Of a stretch of 64,000 nt of DNA, positions 33,350 to 44,470 are shown one piece after another (the first letter of the stretch is position 1; every line of letters starts with the position of its first letter). The position numbers and the translations under genes were made by a program. The stretch spans positions 1 to 64,000 of the forward strand of contig NZ_AUJU01000017.1 in assembly GCF_000424385.1 (NCBI RefSeq). The letters run 5' to 3'. The DNA is from Butyrivibrio sp. LC3010 (GTDB taxonomy: Bacteria > Bacillota > Clostridia > Lachnospirales > Lachnospiraceae). The notes below the pieces were generated by a model that saw nothing but the letters and a program-made list of their open reading frames with translations, was not told the origin of the DNA and made no database searches.

Positions 33350-33395
33350 AAAGCTGATGGATGAAGTAATGATCATCCATCAGCTTTATGTTTTT
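33350..33395. terminator. Bidirectional terminator between SGNH gene and deoC
   Basis: Perfect 15-base arms AAAGCTGATGGATGA and TCATCCATCAGCTTT, followed by TTTTT on plus and TTAAATTACT on minus. Confidence 0.85.
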
Positions 33396-34053
33396 AAAGA
33401 AGGTTTTCGTCTTTGACTATTTTTACGATACGGCTTGTTCCGAGTCTGTCAGCGCCAAGCTCCATGAATTTTTCAGCATCTGCAATGCTTCCGATTCCGC
33501 CGGCTGCTTTCATTTTAACATCGGGACCGATGTGCTTTGCAAATAATGCGATGTCATCAAAAGTAGCACCTGCAGTAGAGAAACCAGTGGATGTTTTGAT
33601 GTAGTCAGCTTTTGCTTCTGTAACAAGCTCACACATCTTAATCTTCTCTTCGTCAGTAAGTAGGCAGGTTTCAATGATTACCTTTAGGATTTTGTCGCCG
33701 CATGCAGCTTTGATCTCTTTTATCTCATTGAGTACATAGTCATAGTTCTTAGCTCTTAACTCACCGATATTGATTACCATATCAATTTCATCAGCTCCGT
33801 TTTCTAAAGCATCCTTTGTCTCGAATACTTTGGTAGCTGTTGTCATGTTTCCATTGGGGAAACCTATAACTGTGCAAAGCTGAACCTTATTACCAACATA
33901 TTCCTTAGCTCTCTTTATATAGCATGGAGGAATACAAATAGAAGCTGTGTTGTATTTAATAGCATCATCAGCAATCTCTTTTATCTGATCCCAGGTTGCC
34001 TCCTGCTTTAAAAGTGTGTGATCGCAATGATTGAGAATTTCTTTAATATCCAT
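33394..34053 (-). CDS. deoC: Deoxyribose-phosphate aldolase
   Basis: 219 residues, complete class I DERA: catalytic proton-relay D91 in EIDMVIN and Schiff-base K153 in [10 protein letters not shown], plus VKAAGGI-type phosphate loop (MKAAGGIGS). It splits 2-deoxyribose 5-phosphate into glyceraldehyde 3-phosphate and acetaldehyde. It is the last gene behind the BMP-type nucleoside ABC transporter, only 17 bases from the second permease gene, so imported deoxynucleosides can feed central metabolism once phosphorolysed. Confidence 0.95.
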   Translation of the reverse strand: MDIKEILNHCDHTLLKQEATWDQIKEIADDAIKYNTASICIPPCYIKRAKEYVGNKVQLCTVIGFPNGNMTTATKVFETKDALENGADEIDMVINIGELRAKNYDYVLNEIKEIKAACGDKILKVIIETCLLTDEEKIKMCELVTEAKADYIKTSTGFSTAGATFDDIALFAKHIGPDVKMKAAGGIGSIADAEKFMELGADRLGTSRIVKIVKDENLL

Positions 34054-34070
34054 AATTATATCCTTTCAAA

Positions 34071-35015
34071 TTATCTTTGTCCCTTATCATAAGGAATTCC
34101 TTCTGCCTTAGGTGCTCTGGAATTCTTGGAAGTAAATGCAAGTACAAGGAGTGAAATCACATAAGGCATGATGTTGTATACAGTTCCGGATATGGGCAGA
34201 GCATGTAAGAAATCAATACCCATATATACGTTAGAAAGTGATCTGAATACTGCAAAAAGTACTGCAGACCAGGCAATTCTTTCAGGTTTCCACTGACCAA
34301 AGATCATAACTGCCAGTGAGAGGAAACCTGCACCTGCAACACCATAGTCGAAATGCCATGTTGAGTTTGCTGCAGCAATGTAAATAATTCCACCAATACC
34401 AGCTAAAAATCCTGAGATCAGTACGCCGGAATATCTCATTGCATATACACTGATACCAACAGACTCAGCAGCCTGAGGATGCTCACCGCAGGCGCGCAGA
34501 CGAAGAGCAAACTTGGTTTTATAGAACATTACGATAGAGATTATCAGTAATAATGCGGCTACTATAATAAACCAGCTGAGCTGAATGCCAAAAGCGTTGA
34601 AGACAAAAGCATCATGACCTTTGACATAATCAAGTTTTGCTGAGAAATCAGTGCCATTTGAGCGTGCTGTGTTAAATGCTTTTACAATAACTGTAGCTGC
34701 TGCAGTTGCAAGCATGTTAAGAGCGGTTCCAATAAGTGTCTGATCCGCATTAAAATGAATACAAGCGACTGCAATCAGTAGGGATGAAACCATTCCGGCT
34801 GCGGCAGCAGCAAGCAATGTCAGGAAGATAACAGTTATTTTTGAAGCATCTGCAGGAAGTAGTACCATTACCATAGCGCCTGACATGGCTCCAAATACCA
34901 TTATACCTTCAAGTCCCAGATTGATGATTCCGCTTCGTTCGGAAAACATACCTCCAAGTGCAACCAGTATTAATACAGCGGAGAAAATTAGTGTGTACTG
35001 AATAAGTAATCCCAT
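34071..35015 (-). CDS. Nucleoside ABC transporter permease 2 (NupQ-like)
   Basis: About 314 residues with eight to nine membrane helices and the family phrase LGGMFSERSGIINLGLEGIMVFGAM. Second permease of a BmpA/NupNOPQ-like nucleoside importer (branched-chain amino-acid permease fold). GTG 35021 is one base from GGAGG, so ATG 35015 (seven bases spacing) is preferred. Two bases separate it from the stop of permease 1, and deoC follows in the same operon. Confidence 0.92.
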   Translation of the reverse strand: MGLLIQYTLIFSAVLILVALGGMFSERSGIINLGLEGIMVFGAMSGAMVMVLLPADASKITVIFLTLLAAAAAGMVSSLLIAVACIHFNADQTLIGTALNMLATAAATVIVKAFNTARSNGTDFSAKLDYVKGHDAFVFNAFGIQLSWFIIVAALLLIISIVMFYKTKFALRLRACGEHPQAAESVGISVYAMRYSGVLISGFLAGIGGIIYIAAANSTWHFDYGVAGAGFLSLAVMIFGQWKPERIAWSAVLFAVFRSLSNVYMGIDFLHALPISGTVYNIMPYVISLLVLAFTSKNSRAPKAEGIPYDKGQR

Positions 35016-35017
35016 AC

Positions 35018-36178
35018 TCACACCTCCTTCTTGTCAGCTGTATTGTCAGCTGCATCAGTTTTTTTGTCAGGTGTGGGTGATGGTGCTGTACCCAGCTTGC
35101 TTACCGGCTTTGTCATTATTGTCTTGAAGAAAAGAACAAAACCGCAAAGGTAAATGATGATAGCGATCATCAGATCCGCAACCTGAGGATTATAGTAGTT
35201 AGTGTTGAGATACTGACCACCAAGTGTTATGTATTCTACAAAGAAGCCTGCAAATATTGAACCAATAGGGTTAAGTCCTCCAAGGAATGCAACAGCTATT
35301 CCTGAGAAGCCCATGCCGGGTACTGAGGAAGCAATCTTGTAATGCTCAATTCCTGTCAGATAGTACAGACCAGCTGCAAGACCGGCGATTGCACCGGAAA
35401 TTACAAGGCTGAGTATGATATTTCTTTTTGCATTCATTCCTGCGTATTTAGCAGCATCCTTGCTGTGACCGGTTGCTTTTAATTCATAACCAAAAGTTGT
35501 TTTGTTAAGAACAAAAAGAATACATATGGCAACTATAACTGTCAGCGGAACGGCAATAGTAACATATTTATTCTGACCAAAAAAGTCTGCAAGAAATGCC
35601 GGAAGTATACCGGAAGGATTTTTACCTGCTATGTCATAGGTTTCAGACTTTGTGGTATTCATGCAAATCTTATTACCAAGTACAATGTTACAGATGTAGA
35701 GCGAAATCCAGTTAAGCATGATACCTGCAATAACTTCATTAACATTGCAATATGCTTTAAAGAATCCGCAGATTGCACCCCATACAGCACCTGCCACAAT
35801 AGCTGATAAGAGGCAGAAAAACCAGTTCCAATGAAGGGCGAGGGCAGTATATAGACTTGCAATGATGCCTACTGTATACTGACCGGCACAACCAATGTTG
35901 AAAAGACCGGTTTTATATGCAAAGAGGATGGCTTCTGCACAAAGTATTACGGGAACTGACTTTACAAGTGTAGATCCGAAGTAATACATCAGATTAGTTT
36001 TATTATTTGCATATTTGAAAAAGTTTTTGAGGATAGCAAACATTCCTTCAGTCGCATGTTCCGGATTCATCAGTAAAAGAATGATAAAACCAAGAATTAT
36101 TCCAAAAACTGCGCAGAGAATAGAAGCTAAAAGTGTTTGAAATCCGGGATTTTGAAAAAGACTTTTTTTCTCCTTCAC
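35018..36178 (-). CDS. Nucleoside ABC transporter permease 1 (NupP-like)
   Basis: 386 residues, about ten membrane helices, with LFNIGCAGQYTVGIIASLY and the ATGHSKDAAKYAGMNAKRNI cytosolic loop characteristic of this permease family. The C-terminus carries an extra hydrophilic tail of about 25 residues (PTPDKKTDAADN). It starts with GTG behind GGAGG, directly after the ATPase gene, and is translationally coupled to the next permease. Confidence 0.92.
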   Translation of the reverse strand: MKEKKSLFQNPGFQTLLASILCAVFGIILGFIILLLMNPEHATEGMFAILKNFFKYANNKTNLMYYFGSTLVKSVPVILCAEAILFAYKTGLFNIGCAGQYTVGIIASLYTALALHWNWFFCLLSAIVAGAVWGAICGFFKAYCNVNEVIAGIMLNWISLYICNIVLGNKICMNTTKSETYDIAGKNPSGILPAFLADFFGQNKYVTIAVPLTVIVAICILFVLNKTTFGYELKATGHSKDAAKYAGMNAKRNIILSLVISGAIAGLAAGLYYLTGIEHYKIASSVPGMGFSGIAVAFLGGLNPIGSIFAGFFVEYITLGGQYLNTNYYNPQVADLMIAIIIYLCGFVLFFKTIMTKPVSKLGTAPSPTPDKKTDAADNTADKKEV

Positions 36179-36180
36179 AA

Positions 36181-37716
36181 TTATGCCTCCTTTCTCGTAT
36201 CGCGTTTAGCGCCGGACATATATAGTCCAAGTTCCTGAAGGGTAGTAGTTTTGGGATCAACTTCACCGACAATTTCACCCTCATACATTACAAGAATTCT
36301 GTCGGAGAGGTTCATTACCTCATCCAGTTCCAATGAAACAAGCAGGATAGCGTTTCCTGCGTCACGTTCCTTAACGATTGCTTCATGGATATTCTCTATG
36401 GCACCTACATCAAGACCTCTGGTTGGCTGAACAGCAATCAGAAGCTTGTGATCTCTGTCCATTTCTCTGGCAGCAATAGCTTTTTGCTGATTACCACCGG
36501 ACATTGCGCGAACTATTGTGGTAGCCCCCTGACCTGAGCGGACATCAAAGGCAGCAGCAAGTTTGTCTGAGTATTTTCTCATTTCACCCTTTTTCAAAAT
36601 TCCATTCTTTGAAAACTGAGGCTCAAAGTATCTTTGGAGTATCATGTTCTCCTCAAGGGTGTAATCAAGTACTAGGCCGTGTTTATGTCTGTCTTCAGGA
36701 ATATGGCTCATGCCATGTGTGCTCTTATATCGGATGGACTTCTTGGTTATATCTTCGCCGCAAAGAGATATTTTGCCGCTCTCGATATCATCAAGACCTG
36801 TCAGAGCTCCTACAAATTCTGTCTGACCATTTCCGTCGATACCTGCTATACATACGATCTCGCCGGCACGTACATTGAATGAAACATTGTGGACAGAATC
36901 GTTGTTGTGAAGTTTGCTCTTTACACAAACATTTTCAACCTTAAGGATTTCTTCTTTTGGCTGTGCAGGTGCTTTATCAACAGCAAATTTTACGTTACGG
37001 CCTACCATCATGGAAGAAAGCTCTTCTTTTGTAGTGTTCTTTACATCTACTGTTCCGATATATTTGCCCTTTCTGAGAATTGAGCATCTGTCAGCGACAG
37101 CCATAATCTCATTAAGCTTGTGTGTGATAAAAAGAATGGATTTACCCTCTGCTGCGAGCTCTTTCATGATTTTCATGAGCTCGTCGATCTCCTGAGGAGT
37201 TAAAACAGCAGTTGGCTCATCAAAGATAAGGATTTCATTTTCTCTGTAGAGCATCTTGAGAATCTCAACTCGCTGCTGCATTCCAACAGTGATATCCTCA
37301 ATCAAAGCATCGGGATCAACCTTGAGATTGTATTTGTTTGACAGATCCAATACCTTTTTTCTGGCAGCTGCCTTTGTAAGAAAGCCAAATTTATTTGGCT
37401 CTGAACCCAAAATGATATTGTCAAGTACAGAAAAGATATCAACCAACATAAAGTGCTGGTGAACCATTCCTATACCAAGTGCGGTCGCATCATTTGGATT
37501 GCTGATTTTTACTTCTTTGCCATCTTTTTTAATTACACCCTTTTCAGGTGTATAGTGACCAAAAAGTACACTCATAAGAGTGGATTTCCCTGCGCCGTTC
37601 TCTCCAAGCAGTGCATGGATTTCGCCGCGTTTCAATTGCAACGTAATATCGTCATTTGCAATTATGCCGGGGAATTCTTTAGTGATATGCAACATTTCAA
37701 TTACATAATCTTCCAT
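36181..37716 (-). CDS. Nucleoside ABC transporter ATP-binding protein (NupO-like)
   Basis: 511 residues with two fused ABC domains, as in ribose/nucleoside importers. The first domain has Walker [10 protein letters not shown] (about 37-45), a divergent signature (TVGMQQR) and Walker B ILIFDEP. The second domain has a degenerate Walker A (GIDGNGQTE), the usual situation, then MSGGNQQK and Walker B LIAVQPT. It powers uptake with the two permeases downstream; the BMP lipoprotein gene is 245 bases upstream behind a terminator-like hairpin. Confidence 0.94.
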   Translation of the reverse strand: MEDYVIEMLHITKEFPGIIANDDITLQLKRGEIHALLGENGAGKSTLMSVLFGHYTPEKGVIKKDGKEVKISNPNDATALGIGMVHQHFMLVDIFSVLDNIILGSEPNKFGFLTKAAARKKVLDLSNKYNLKVDPDALIEDITVGMQQRVEILKMLYRENEILIFDEPTAVLTPQEIDELMKIMKELAAEGKSILFITHKLNEIMAVADRCSILRKGKYIGTVDVKNTTKEELSSMMVGRNVKFAVDKAPAQPKEEILKVENVCVKSKLHNNDSVHNVSFNVRAGEIVCIAGIDGNGQTEFVGALTGLDDIESGKISLCGEDITKKSIRYKSTHGMSHIPEDRHKHGLVLDYTLEENMILQRYFEPQFSKNGILKKGEMRKYSDKLAAAFDVRSGQGATTIVRAMSGGNQQKAIAAREMDRDHKLLIAVQPTRGLDVGAIENIHEAIVKERDAGNAILLVSLELDEVMNLSDRILVMYEGEIVGEVDPKTTTLQELGLYMSGAKRDTRKEA

Positions 37717-37871
37717 AGTGGCACACCTTTCTATTAAAGTAATTAATTTACAGTCTTATAATACCATAAAACACGCTTAAGTAGTACATTTAGGTTGCTA
37801 TGACTTCATGGCCGAAACTATATTTTACTGCAAGTTTTTTTAAAATTAAATACTGCTTATAGAAAAAAAGA

Positions 37872-37897
37872 AGCTGACGTATTTTCGTACGTCAGCT
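37872..37897 (-). terminator. Terminator/processing hairpin after the BMP lipoprotein gene
   Basis: AGCTGACGTA/TACGTCAGCT perfect hairpin followed by TCTTTTTTT on the minus strand. It should partially end transcription so that more binding protein than transporter is made. Confidence 0.82.
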
Positions 37898-37961
37898 CCA
37901 AAAATAATAGTCGGTTATTTTATAAGATGGAATCTCTAAGAAAATTAAGAAATTCTATATA

Positions 37962-39209
37962 TTAGTGGATGTTATCAAACTCAGTAACCTTGATATCTGT
38001 TGCAGGCATAGCCTCGATATCGCTTGAAACAGTGATATCACCAGCATACATAGAAGCAACAAGTGTCTTATAATCATCAACTGTGAAGTTTGTCATTGAC
38101 CATGTCTCTGTAGGAAGCTGTACATAGTTAACAGAAACATCATCACCTGAGATAAGACCAAGGTTCTCAATCTTACCAGCGTGCTTAGACCAGTCGCCAG
38201 CAAAGAGATCTGTAAGTGTAGAATTAACTGTTGCACCAAGACCCTTCATAGCTGATGTTACGCAGAGACCTTCAACGCCGTACTGGCTTTCGATTGTACC
38301 TGACTGATCAACGTCAACACCAACAACCTTGCCGTTGACGCCTTCCTTGATAGCAGCTTCGCAAGCAGATGAGAAGATACCGCCACCGCAAGCGAATACG
38401 ATTTCTGTACCACCCTGATACCATGTATCCATTGTAGCTGTGATGGATTCGTCACCGTAGAACTGACCACCATATACATAGTTAACTTCTACTTCATCAG
38501 TGTTGCCAAGATCCTTAGCAGCATCGTTAGCACCCTGTACGAAACCAAAACCATAACGGATAACAGCGGGAACAGCCATTCCGCCAAGGAAGCCAAGCTT
38601 CTTGTAGCCTTCCTTAACTACAGCATAACCAGCCATGTAGCCTGCGAGCTCTTCCTGATATGTGAATGAGCAAACGTTCTCAGGAAGTGAAGGCATTCCA
38701 GCGTCTGTGAAATCGAACTCTGAGCAGTCAAGAGCGATAATTGTTACATCAGGGTTAGCTTCTGCAACGTTAGCAATCATGCCAGCGAAAAGATAGCCGG
38801 GAACGATGATTACATTGTAGCCATCAGCTACAGCGTTGTTGAAAGCTGCGATACGAGCTTCATCAGAATCTTCTGTGGGCTTGTAGTACTGATAATCAAC
38901 ACCATTAGCTTCTGCAAATGCCTTTGAAGCTTCATATGTTGTCTGGTTGAAAGACATATCTGTGATGTCTCCTGAGTCTGTGATCATTGCGATTTTCTTG
39001 TCAGATGTGTCTGCTGTGTCAGCAGTCTCAGCAGTTTCTTCAGTAGCTTCTGTAGATTCTTCCTCAGCAGCTGCCTCTGTTGTCTCTTCTGTAGATGTCT
39101 CTTCTACAGCGGTTTCAGCTGTATCGGTTGTAGTGGAAGCAGATCCGCCACAAGCAACAAGGCTGAAAGTAAGTGATGCTGTAAGCACCATTGCAAGTAA
39201 CTTCTTCAT
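37962..39209 (-). CDS. BMP-family nucleoside-binding lipoprotein (BmpA/NupN-like)
   Basis: 415 residues. Lipoprotein signal with lipobox LVAC, a long Thr/Glu/Ala low-complexity linker (about 24-68), then the BMP/PnrA binding fold (KIAMITDSGDITDMSFNQ..., DEARIAAFNNAVADGYNVIIVPGY, FACGGGIFSSACEAAIKEG). It captures nucleosides outside the membrane for the downstream ATPase and permeases. GGGAG precedes the ATG by about nine bases. It is divergent from glgP across a 276-base gap holding the promoters of both. Confidence 0.93.
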   Translation of the reverse strand: MKKLLAMVLTASLTFSLVACGGSASTTTDTAETAVEETSTEETTEAAAEEESTEATEETAETADTADTSDKKIAMITDSGDITDMSFNQTTYEASKAFAEANGVDYQYYKPTEDSDEARIAAFNNAVADGYNVIIVPGYLFAGMIANVAEANPDVTIIALDCSEFDFTDAGMPSLPENVCSFTYQEELAGYMAGYAVVKEGYKKLGFLGGMAVPAVIRYGFGFVQGANDAAKDLGNTDEVEVNYVYGGQFYGDESITATMDTWYQGGTEIVFACGGGIFSSACEAAIKEGVNGKVVGVDVDQSGTIESQYGVEGLCVTSAMKGLGATVNSTLTDLFAGDWSKHAGKIENLGLISGDDVSVNYVQLPTETWSMTNFTVDDYKTLVASMYAGDITVSSDIEAMPATDIKVTEFDNIH

Positions 39210-39485
39210 AATGTTTTTCTCCCTTTCTTTAAATAAAAACTAAACATTAGAATCATTGTATGCAAGAAAACATACAATCCTAAATTACATTATAATCATA
39301 TATTATATTTTTCACAAGTTGCACTATGATTTTTTGTACTATCTGCCTTACACTGTAAGCATGATAATGCAAAAGATAATTAGTTATATATGAGCAATAT
39401 ATTCAGGAAAATGTAAAAACAACTACACCAGTGAGCGATATTACGTTATAATGTCAATGTATTGTTCTTTTCTTAGAGGAGGGAA

Positions 39486-41969
39486 ATGATGAAGAAAAAA
39501 CCATTAGCATTCGACAAAGAATTATTCAAGAGAAGCGTTTTATATAATGTAAAAACGTTGTATCGTAAAACTATCGAAGAGGCTTCACCTCAGGAAATTT
39601 TCCAGGCATCTGCCTATGCAATTAAAGATGCGATTGTTGATCATTGGATGACAACCCAGAAGGCGGCAAACGAACAGGATCCAAAGATTGTTTACTATAT
39701 GTCAATGGAATTTTTGATGGGACGCGCACTTGGTAATAACCTCATCAATTTGCAGGCATACAAACCGGTTAAGGAAGCTCTTGATGAGCTGGGGGTTGAT
39801 ATTAATGTTATTGAAGATCAGGAACCTGATCCGGCACTTGGCAATGGCGGTCTTGGCAGACTTGCAGCATGCTTCCTGGATTCCCTTGCTTCACTGGGAT
39901 ATATGGCTTATGGCTGTGGAATACGTTATAAATATGGAATGTTTAAACAGAAGATCATAGATGGATATCAGGTTGAAGCGCCTGATAACTGGCTTGAAAA
40001 TGGTAATCCGTTTGAACTGAGAAGACCTGAATATGCCAAGGAAGTAAAATTTGGCGGGTATGTAAATGTTTTCGTTGATGACAGGGGCAGAAATGTATTC
40101 AGGCAGGAAGGTTATCAGTCAGTACGTGCGATTCCTTACGATCTTCCTATAGTTGGTTATGGCAATGGTGTGGTTGATACCTTGAGAATATGGGATGCTG
40201 AGCCAATCAACTGCTTCGAGCTTGATTCCTTTGACAAGGGCGATTATCAGAAAGCGGTTGAGCAGGAAAATCTTGCCAGTCAGCTCTGCGAGGTTCTTTA
40301 CCCCAATGACAATCATATAGCCGGAAAAGAACTGAGACTTAAGCAGCAGTATTTCTTTATTTCTGCATCAGTTCAGACTGCACTTAAGAGATATTTGAGA
40401 CGCCATGATGATATCAGCAAGTTCTATGAAAAAGCAGTTTTCCAGTTAAATGATACTCACCCGACTGTGGCAGTTGCAGAGCTTATGAGACTTCTTATGG
40501 ATGAGTATTTCCTTTCATGGGATACAGCATGGGACGTTACAATGAAAACCTGCTGCTATACTAACCACACTATTATGGCTGAGGCATTGGAGAAATGGCC
40601 GATAGACCTTTTCCAGAGACTGCTTCCAAGAATTTATCAGATTGTTGATGAGATAAACAGAAGATTTGTGGATCAGATCATGAGACAGTATTCAAATCTT
40701 CCAAGCATCGATGTGCAGGGTAAGATTAGAAGTATGGCCATTTTGTATGATAATCAGGTAAAGATGGCTCACCTTGCCATTGTGGGCGGACATTCGGTAA
40801 ATGGTGTTGCAAGACTCCATACAGAAATCCTGAAAAAGAGAGAACTTAAGGATTTCTATGAGATGTATCCCGAAAAGTTCAACAATAAGACAAACGGTAT
40901 TACCCAGAGACGTTTCCTTATGCATGCAAATCCTCTCCTTGCGGATTGGGTTACTGAGAAAATAGGTGAAAACTGGATTACAGATTTATCACTTATTGAG
41001 GGGCTTAAGGATATTGCAAATGATAAAAAAGCCCAGAAGGAATTCATGGAGATCAAGCATGCCAATAAGATACGTCTGGCTAAATATATTAAGGAGCACA
41101 ACGGTATAGATGTTGACCCCAATTCTATATTCGATGTGCAGGTTAAGAGACTTCATGAGTATAAGCGACAGCTTCTTAATATACTTCATGTTATGTATGT
41201 GTATGATACGCTTAAAAAACATCCTGATATGGATTACACTCCAAAGACATATATATTTGGAGCCAAGGCAGCAGCTGGGTATCAGACTGCGAAGCTCACG
41301 ATCAAGCTTATAAATTCTGTTGCAGATGTAATTAATAACGATCCTTCAATAAATGGCAAGCTGAAAGTTGTATTTATAGAGGATTACAGAGTATCAAATG
41401 CTGAACTGATATTTGCTGCAGCTGATATTTCAGAGCAAATTTCTACCGCAAGTAAGGAAGCTTCCGGAACAGGTAACATGAAGATGATGTTAAATGGCGC
41501 CATTACACTTGGAACGCTTGATGGAGCAAATGTAGAGATGCTTGAGGAGGTTGGAGATGAGAACATGTTTATCTTCGGTCTCACATCAGAAGAAGTAATT
41601 GCATTTGAAAAGAATGGAGGATACAATCCCGGAGAGATTTATGAAAGAGATCCAAATATAAAGAAGACATTGGATCATTTGGTTGACGGGACGTTCTCAA
41701 ATGATAGAGAACTTTTCAGACCTTTGTTTAACTCACTTCTGAATACCTATAATTCAAACAAGGCTGATCAGTACTTTATCCTCAAGGATTTCGAGTCATA
41801 TATCGAAGCCCAGAGAGCAATTTCTGAAGCTTACAGAGATACGAAAAAATGGGCTAAGATGGCAATACTTAATACTGCATCATGTGGAAAATTCTCTTCT
41901 GACAGAACAATTCAGGAGTATGTTGATGAAATCTGGCACATTGATAAGCTTGATTTATCAAAGAGCTGA
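39486..41969 (+). CDS. glgP: Glycogen/alpha-glucan phosphorylase
   Basis: 827 residues, a full GT35 phosphorylase: NGGLGRLAACFLDS near the N-terminus, TNHTIMAEALEKWP in the middle, and the pyridoxal-phosphate lysine K666 in EASGTGNMKMMLNG. It releases glucose 1-phosphate from glycogen or maltodextrins. Tandem ATGs at 39486 and 39489 both follow AGGAGGG; the second has the better spacing. Monocistronic with a strong terminator after it. No allosteric extension is evident. Confidence 0.97.
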   Translation: MMKKKPLAFDKELFKRSVLYNVKTLYRKTIEEASPQEIFQASAYAIKDAIVDHWMTTQKAANEQDPKIVYYMSMEFLMGRALGNNLINLQAYKPVKEALDELGVDINVIEDQEPDPALGNGGLGRLAACFLDSLASLGYMAYGCGIRYKYGMFKQKIIDGYQVEAPDNWLENGNPFELRRPEYAKEVKFGGYVNVFVDDRGRNVFRQEGYQSVRAIPYDLPIVGYGNGVVDTLRIWDAEPINCFELDSFDKGDYQKAVEQENLASQLCEVLYPNDNHIAGKELRLKQQYFFISASVQTALKRYLRRHDDISKFYEKAVFQLNDTHPTVAVAELMRLLMDEYFLSWDTAWDVTMKTCCYTNHTIMAEALEKWPIDLFQRLLPRIYQIVDEINRRFVDQIMRQYSNLPSIDVQGKIRSMAILYDNQVKMAHLAIVGGHSVNGVARLHTEILKKRELKDFYEMYPEKFNNKTNGITQRRFLMHANPLLADWVTEKIGENWITDLSLIEGLKDIANDKKAQKEFMEIKHANKIRLAKYIKEHNGIDVDPNSIFDVQVKRLHEYKRQLLNILHVMYVYDTLKKHPDMDYTPKTYIFGAKAAAGYQTAKLTIKLINSVADVINNDPSINGKLKVVFIEDYRVSNAELIFAAADISEQISTASKEASGTGNMKMMLNGAITLGTLDGANVEMLEEVGDENMFIFGLTSEEVIAFEKNGGYNPGEIYERDPNIKKTLDHLVDGTFSNDRELFRPLFNSLLNTYNSNKADQYFILKDFESYIEAQRAISEAYRDTKKWAKMAILNTASCGKFSSDRTIQEYVDEIWHIDKLDLSKS

Positions 41970-41984
41970 AACAAAGGGTAAAAT

Positions 41985-42020
41985 AAGCCGGTTGGTTATC
42001 CAGCCGGCTTAATTCTTTTT
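41985..42020 (+). terminator. Terminator of glgP
   Basis: AAGCCGGTTGG and CCAGCCGGCTT pair over 11 bases with one wobble, followed by AATTCTTTTT. Confidence 0.88.
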
Positions 42021-42172
42021 AGAGTACCTGGTAAGGCTGTTCACACCTTACGGTGCTCATAGCTTTATGAACAGAAACCATGACACTACAGTAATAAAAA
42101 AGTACACAAATTTAGCATATTAAAGTATAATACGTGGGAGTAGATAATTTAAGCAGAAAGGTAGGAGATTTA

Positions 42173-44470
42173 ATGGTTAAGACGTATGAAACTGGCGCAT
42201 TTTTAGTTAACGGAACGGATCTGATACCGGATACAGATGGTGCCGGAGCAGCTGTTAGCGCAAAGCTTGGTAAGCAGATTGATAAGGCAGAAGCAAAGAA
42301 AAACACAATTGCTTATGGTATTTTACAAAAGCATAACACATCAGGAAACATGGATAAGCTTGAAATCAAATTTGATAAGCTTACAAGCCATGATATTACT
42401 TACGTAGGCATTATTCAGACAGCGCGTGCGTCAGGACTGGAGAAATTTCCTATTCCATATGTGCTTACTAACTGTCACAATTCTCTTTGTGCAGTTGGTG
42501 GAACAATAAATGAAGATGACCACATGTATGGTCTTACAGCTGCCCAGAAATACGGCGGAATTTATGTACCGCCTCATCAGGCAGTAATTCATCAGTTCGC
42601 AAGAGAGATGCTTGCGACAGGAGGCGGGATGATACTTGGTTCCGACTCACATACAAGGTATGGTGCACTTGGAACAATGGCCATGGGTGAAGGCGGACCG
42701 GAACTTGTAAAGCAGCTTCTTAGCCAGACATATGATATTTCAATGCCCGGTGTTGTTGCTATCTATCTTAGCGGTGAACCGATGCATGGGGTAGGACCTC
42801 AGGATGTGGCACTTGCTATTATCGGAAAAGTTTTTGGCGATGGTTATGTTAAAAACAAGGTAATGGAATTTGTAGGTCCCGGTGTGAAAAATCTCAGCGC
42901 TGATTTCCGTATTGGAATCGACGTTATGACGACTGAGACAACATGCCTTTCATCTATCTGGCAAACAGATGATGAGATTAAGAATTTCTATGAAATTCAC
43001 GGAAGAAGCGGCGATTTCAAAGAACTTAAGCCCGGAGAAGTTGCATATTATGATGGAGTTGTAGAGGTTGATCTTTCTACAATCAAACCAATGATAGCTA
43101 TGCCTTTCCATCCCAGCAATACCTATGAGATCGATGAAGTAAATGCTAATCTTGAGGATATTATTGCAGATGTTGAGAAGCGTGCAAAAGTAAGCTTTGG
43201 AGACAAGATCCAGTATTCACTCAAAGAGAAGATCAGAAACGGAAAATTTATGGTTGATCAGGGTGTTATAGCCGGATGTGCAGGCGGCGGTTTTGAGAAC
43301 ATTTGTGCAGCTGCCGATATACTCGAAGGCAGATTTACGGGAAATGACAGATTTACACTTAGCGTATATCCGGCTTCCACTCCTATATTCATGGAAATAG
43401 TGAAGAACGGTGTTGCTGCTAAGATTCTTGAAACAGGTGCAATATTAAAAACTGCATTCTGCGGACCATGTTTCGGTGCGGGCGATACTCCTGCAAATAA
43501 CGCATTCAGTATACGTCATTCAACCAGAAACTTCCCTAACCGTGAGGGATCCAAGGTTCAGAATGGCCAGATTGCATCTGTAGCTTTGATGGATGCCAGA
43601 TCAATTGCCGCAACAGCAGCAAATCAGGGCGTTCTTACACCTGCTACAGCTTTTGACGGTAAATTTAACAAATACACTTATCATTTCGATAAGGAAATAT
43701 ATGCAAACCGTGTATTTGACTCTCACGGTGTTGCAGATCCAAATGCAGAGCTGCAGTTTGGACCAAATATCAAGGATTGGCCTAAAATGTCAGAGCTTCC
43801 TCAGAATCTTCTTCTTAAGGTTGTTTCTGAGATTCATGATCCTGTTACTACAACAGATGAGCTTATTCCTTCAGGAGAGACATCATCCTACAGATCTAAT
43901 CCTATTGGTCTTGCAGAGTTTACACTCTCAAGAAAGGATCCTGAATACGTAGGAAGAGCAAAGGAAATTCATGAGCAGGAAGAGAAGAGACTTAAGGATA
44001 TTCCTTTTGAGGATATGAGTAGTGATGTACAAGAGGCTGTAAAAGCTGTACTGGCTTCATATCCTGATGTTGCTACATCAAATACAGGAATTGGATCAAC
44101 AATATTTGCTGTAAAACCCGGTGATGGTTCTGCAAGAGAACAGGCAGCATCCTGCCAGAAGGTTCTCGGTGGATGGGCAAATGTGGCTAATGAGTATGCT
44201 ACAAAGCGCTATCGTTCAAATCTTATCAACTGGGGAATGCTTCCGCTGGTTATTAAGGAAGGAGATCTTCCGTTTAAAAATCTCGATTTCATATTCCTTC
44301 CGAATATCAGAAGTGAGGTTGAAGAAAAATCTGAATTGATCAAGGCAGTAGCAGTATCAGAAGGAAAGCTTACAGAGTTTACAATGACTCTTGGAGATCT
44401 TACAGATAACGAACGCGAGATTATATTGGATGGCTGTCTGATTAATTACAATCGCGCAGGCAAGAAATGA
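42173..44470 (+). CDS. Aconitase-family hydratase
   Basis: 765 residues of the aconitase superfamily. Three cysteines suited to a 4Fe-4S cluster are present: C369 ([15 protein letters not shown]), C430 and C433 ([12 protein letters not shown]). [26 protein letters not shown] and the swivel-domain blocks are conserved. It probably interconverts citrate and isocitrate, or a close analogue; annotations of this branch often read simply hydratase. A TATAAT box is at 42125-42130 and AGGAG precedes ATG 42173. The next gene starts within its stop (ATGA), an odd pairing with a lipoprotein. Confidence 0.88.
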   Translation: MVKTYETGAFLVNGTDLIPDTDGAGAAVSAKLGKQIDKAEAKKNTIAYGILQKHNTSGNMDKLEIKFDKLTSHDITYVGIIQTARASGLEKFPIPYVLTNCHNSLCAVGGTINEDDHMYGLTAAQKYGGIYVPPHQAVIHQFAREMLATGGGMILGSDSHTRYGALGTMAMGEGGPELVKQLLSQTYDISMPGVVAIYLSGEPMHGVGPQDVALAIIGKVFGDGYVKNKVMEFVGPGVKNLSADFRIGIDVMTTETTCLSSIWQTDDEIKNFYEIHGRSGDFKELKPGEVAYYDGVVEVDLSTIKPMIAMPFHPSNTYEIDEVNANLEDIIADVEKRAKVSFGDKIQYSLKEKIRNGKFMVDQGVIAGCAGGGFENICAAADILEGRFTGNDRFTLSVYPASTPIFMEIVKNGVAAKILETGAILKTAFCGPCFGAGDTPANNAFSIRHSTRNFPNREGSKVQNGQIASVALMDARSIAATAANQGVLTPATAFDGKFNKYTYHFDKEIYANRVFDSHGVADPNAELQFGPNIKDWPKMSELPQNLLLKVVSEIHDPVTTTDELIPSGETSSYRSNPIGLAEFTLSRKDPEYVGRAKEIHEQEEKRLKDIPFEDMSSDVQEAVKAVLASYPDVATSNTGIGSTIFAVKPGDGSAREQAASCQKVLGGWANVANEYATKRYRSNLINWGMLPLVIKEGDLPFKNLDFIFLPNIRSEVEEKSELIKAVAVSEGKLTEFTMTLGDLTDNEREIILDGCLINYNRAGKK

